Assembly: GCA_031291445.1 (NCBI GenBank)
Contig: JARLJA010000047.1
Span: 1 to 64,000, forward strand
Source: Xanthobacteraceae bacterium
Lineage (GTDB): Bacteria > Pseudomonadota > Alphaproteobacteria > Rhizobiales > Xanthobacteraceae
DNA: 64,000 bases
Direction: 5' to 3'
Both the position numbers and the translations under genes were made by a program. The notes beneath the pieces were generated by a model. That model worked only from the letters and a program-made list of their open reading frames with translations. It was not told the DNA's origin and did not search any database. Positions within the stretch are counted from its first letter, which is position 1; each line of letters starts with the position of its first letter. This document shows positions 63,320 through 64,000 of the stretch, piece after piece.

Positions 63320-64000
63320 CAGATGGGCTCCACGGGCTCGGGACCCCACAGCGTGCGCGCCAGCTCGTGCCACCGCGCGCTCAGCGCGGGCGGCACCGGA
63401 TCGAGCCGCTGGCGCTGCATGGCGCGGCTCAAGCCCAGCGGCAGCGTCGCCACGTCCACGGTGGCTCTGACGAAATGCGCCGCGACGCCGCGCACCGCGC
63501 GCGGATAGCTGCCATCGGCCCGCGCCCGCCGCCACAGCGCGCCGGCATAGTTGCGCCGGCCGCGCAGCAGCTTGCGCAAGCTCATGGTGTCCTGGCGGTA
63601 GGCCAGCAGGATCTCGGCGACGGCGCCGAAGCGGCTCTTCGCATAGGTCCGCAGCAACAGGTCCTGGTCCTGGGTCTTCATCAGGCGTTCGTCATAGGGA
63701 TTGTCGCGAAACCAGCGCGCGCGCCCGCACCAGGTCGGATGCGGCAGCGGAAAGCCGACCGACGGCCGCGCCGTGATCTCGGCGTGGCTCTGGCCGACCG
63801 GCAGCGCGCCGACCAGGCCGTGGCCGGCCGCGAACACCACCGCGCCGCAGCCGATCAGGTCGAGGGCGGGATCGGCGCGCAGCCGCGCCACCTGCAGCTC
63901 CAGCCGTTCGGGAAAGCACACGTCGTCGGCATCCATGCGGGCGATGAATTCGGCGCGGCTGAGTGCGACCGCCTGGTTCAGCCGCGACGCCAGTCCGCGG
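63319..64000 (-). CDS. GT2 glycosyltransferase, N-terminus outside the window
   Basis: The visible 227 residues start at the window edge inside a GT-A domain: GLASRLNQAVALSRAEFIARMDADD has the metal-binding DxD, followed by LMKTQDQDLLLRTY (the catalytic-region ED/QD motif). The rest is a helical C-terminal tail with a basic stretch. The start codon and the nucleotide-binding N-terminus lie beyond base 64000. Its stop overlaps the asnB start, so the two are coupled. Confidence 0.82.
   Translation of the reverse strand, partial: RGLASRLNQAVALSRAEFIARMDADDVCFPERLELQVARLRADPALDLIGCGAVVFAAGHGLVGALPVGQSHAEITARPSVGFPLPHPTWCGRARWFRDNPYDERLMKTQDQDLLLRTYAKSRFGAVAEILLAYRQDTMSLRKLLRGRRNYAGALWRRARADGSYPRAVRGVAAHFVRATVDVATLPLGLSRAMQRQRLDPVPPALSARWHELARTLWGPEPVEPI

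Overview
The window looks like a chromosomal segment of a high-GC alphaproteobacterium of the Nitrobacteraceae/Bradyrhizobiaceae (Rhodopseudomonas/Bradyrhizobium type). The pointers are a thioredoxin-reductase-like ferredoxin-NADP reductase, a very large apolipoprotein-repeat protein resembling the rhizobial growth-pole-ring protein GPR/RgsE, a TTAA-N7-TTAAC CtrA-type box, an E-sigma54-driven flgE-flgK-flgL cluster with long inserts, phosphatidylcholine-type lipid genes, and two copies of the palindromic 'cgtcatggccggg' intergenic repeat. No rRNA, tRNA, CRISPR array, IS element or phage was recognised. Species assignment is inference.

Layout. 0-2.4 kb: a proline-rich C-terminal tail, then a tight three-gene set of secreted proteins (Rap1a/Tai-like, DUF4424, unknown). 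2.4-8.2 kb (minus): flgE, flgK, flgL behind a strong -24/-12 promoter. 8.2-17 kb: msrB, an FAD oxidoreductase, a SixA-type phosphatase, a DUF2244 protein, a flippase-like membrane protein, FNR, a thioesterase, a hydrolase broken by an amber codon, and a [2Fe-2S] ferredoxin. 17.4-24 kb: an Hpt protein and the 1921-residue GPR-like protein diverge from a region holding the CtrA-type box. 24-28 kb: aqpZ and an MlaE-MlaF-MlaD lipid transporter. 28-34 kb: dipeptide epimerase, MFS carrier, a low-complexity protein, a low-GC NTF2-like gene flanked by degenerate repeats, and a threonine-dehydratase-like enzyme. 33.9-36.7 kb (minus): pmtA-plcP-agt-like lipid-remodelling genes with two candidate PHO boxes. 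36.7-43.5 kb: thiD, a one-domain Lrp/AsnC protein, two cytochromes c, an orphan molybdopterin hydroxylase large subunit, and murJ.

43.5-64 kb is a cell-surface glycan region: a gnnA/gnnB-like pair (3-amino sugar for lipid A, or an amino-uronate pathway), a truncated sugar epimerase, several glycosyltransferases, methyltransferases, a sulfotransferase overlapping a GT9 enzyme, a hexapeptide acyltransferase overlapping a dedicated acyl carrier protein, manC, UDP-glucuronate-4-epimerase-like and UDP-sugar dehydrogenase genes, two membrane proteins, a methyltransferase-GT2 fusion, asnB and a GT2 cut by the window end. Together they suggest an acylated, possibly sulfated and amidated surface polysaccharide or LPS.

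The strongest points to follow up are the PHO-box-linked pmtA/plcP/agt module, the CtrA-type box before the GPR-like gene and the exact 44-residue repeats inside that protein, the ACP-acyltransferase next to the sulfotransferase-GT9 pair, and the amber-interrupted hydrolase.
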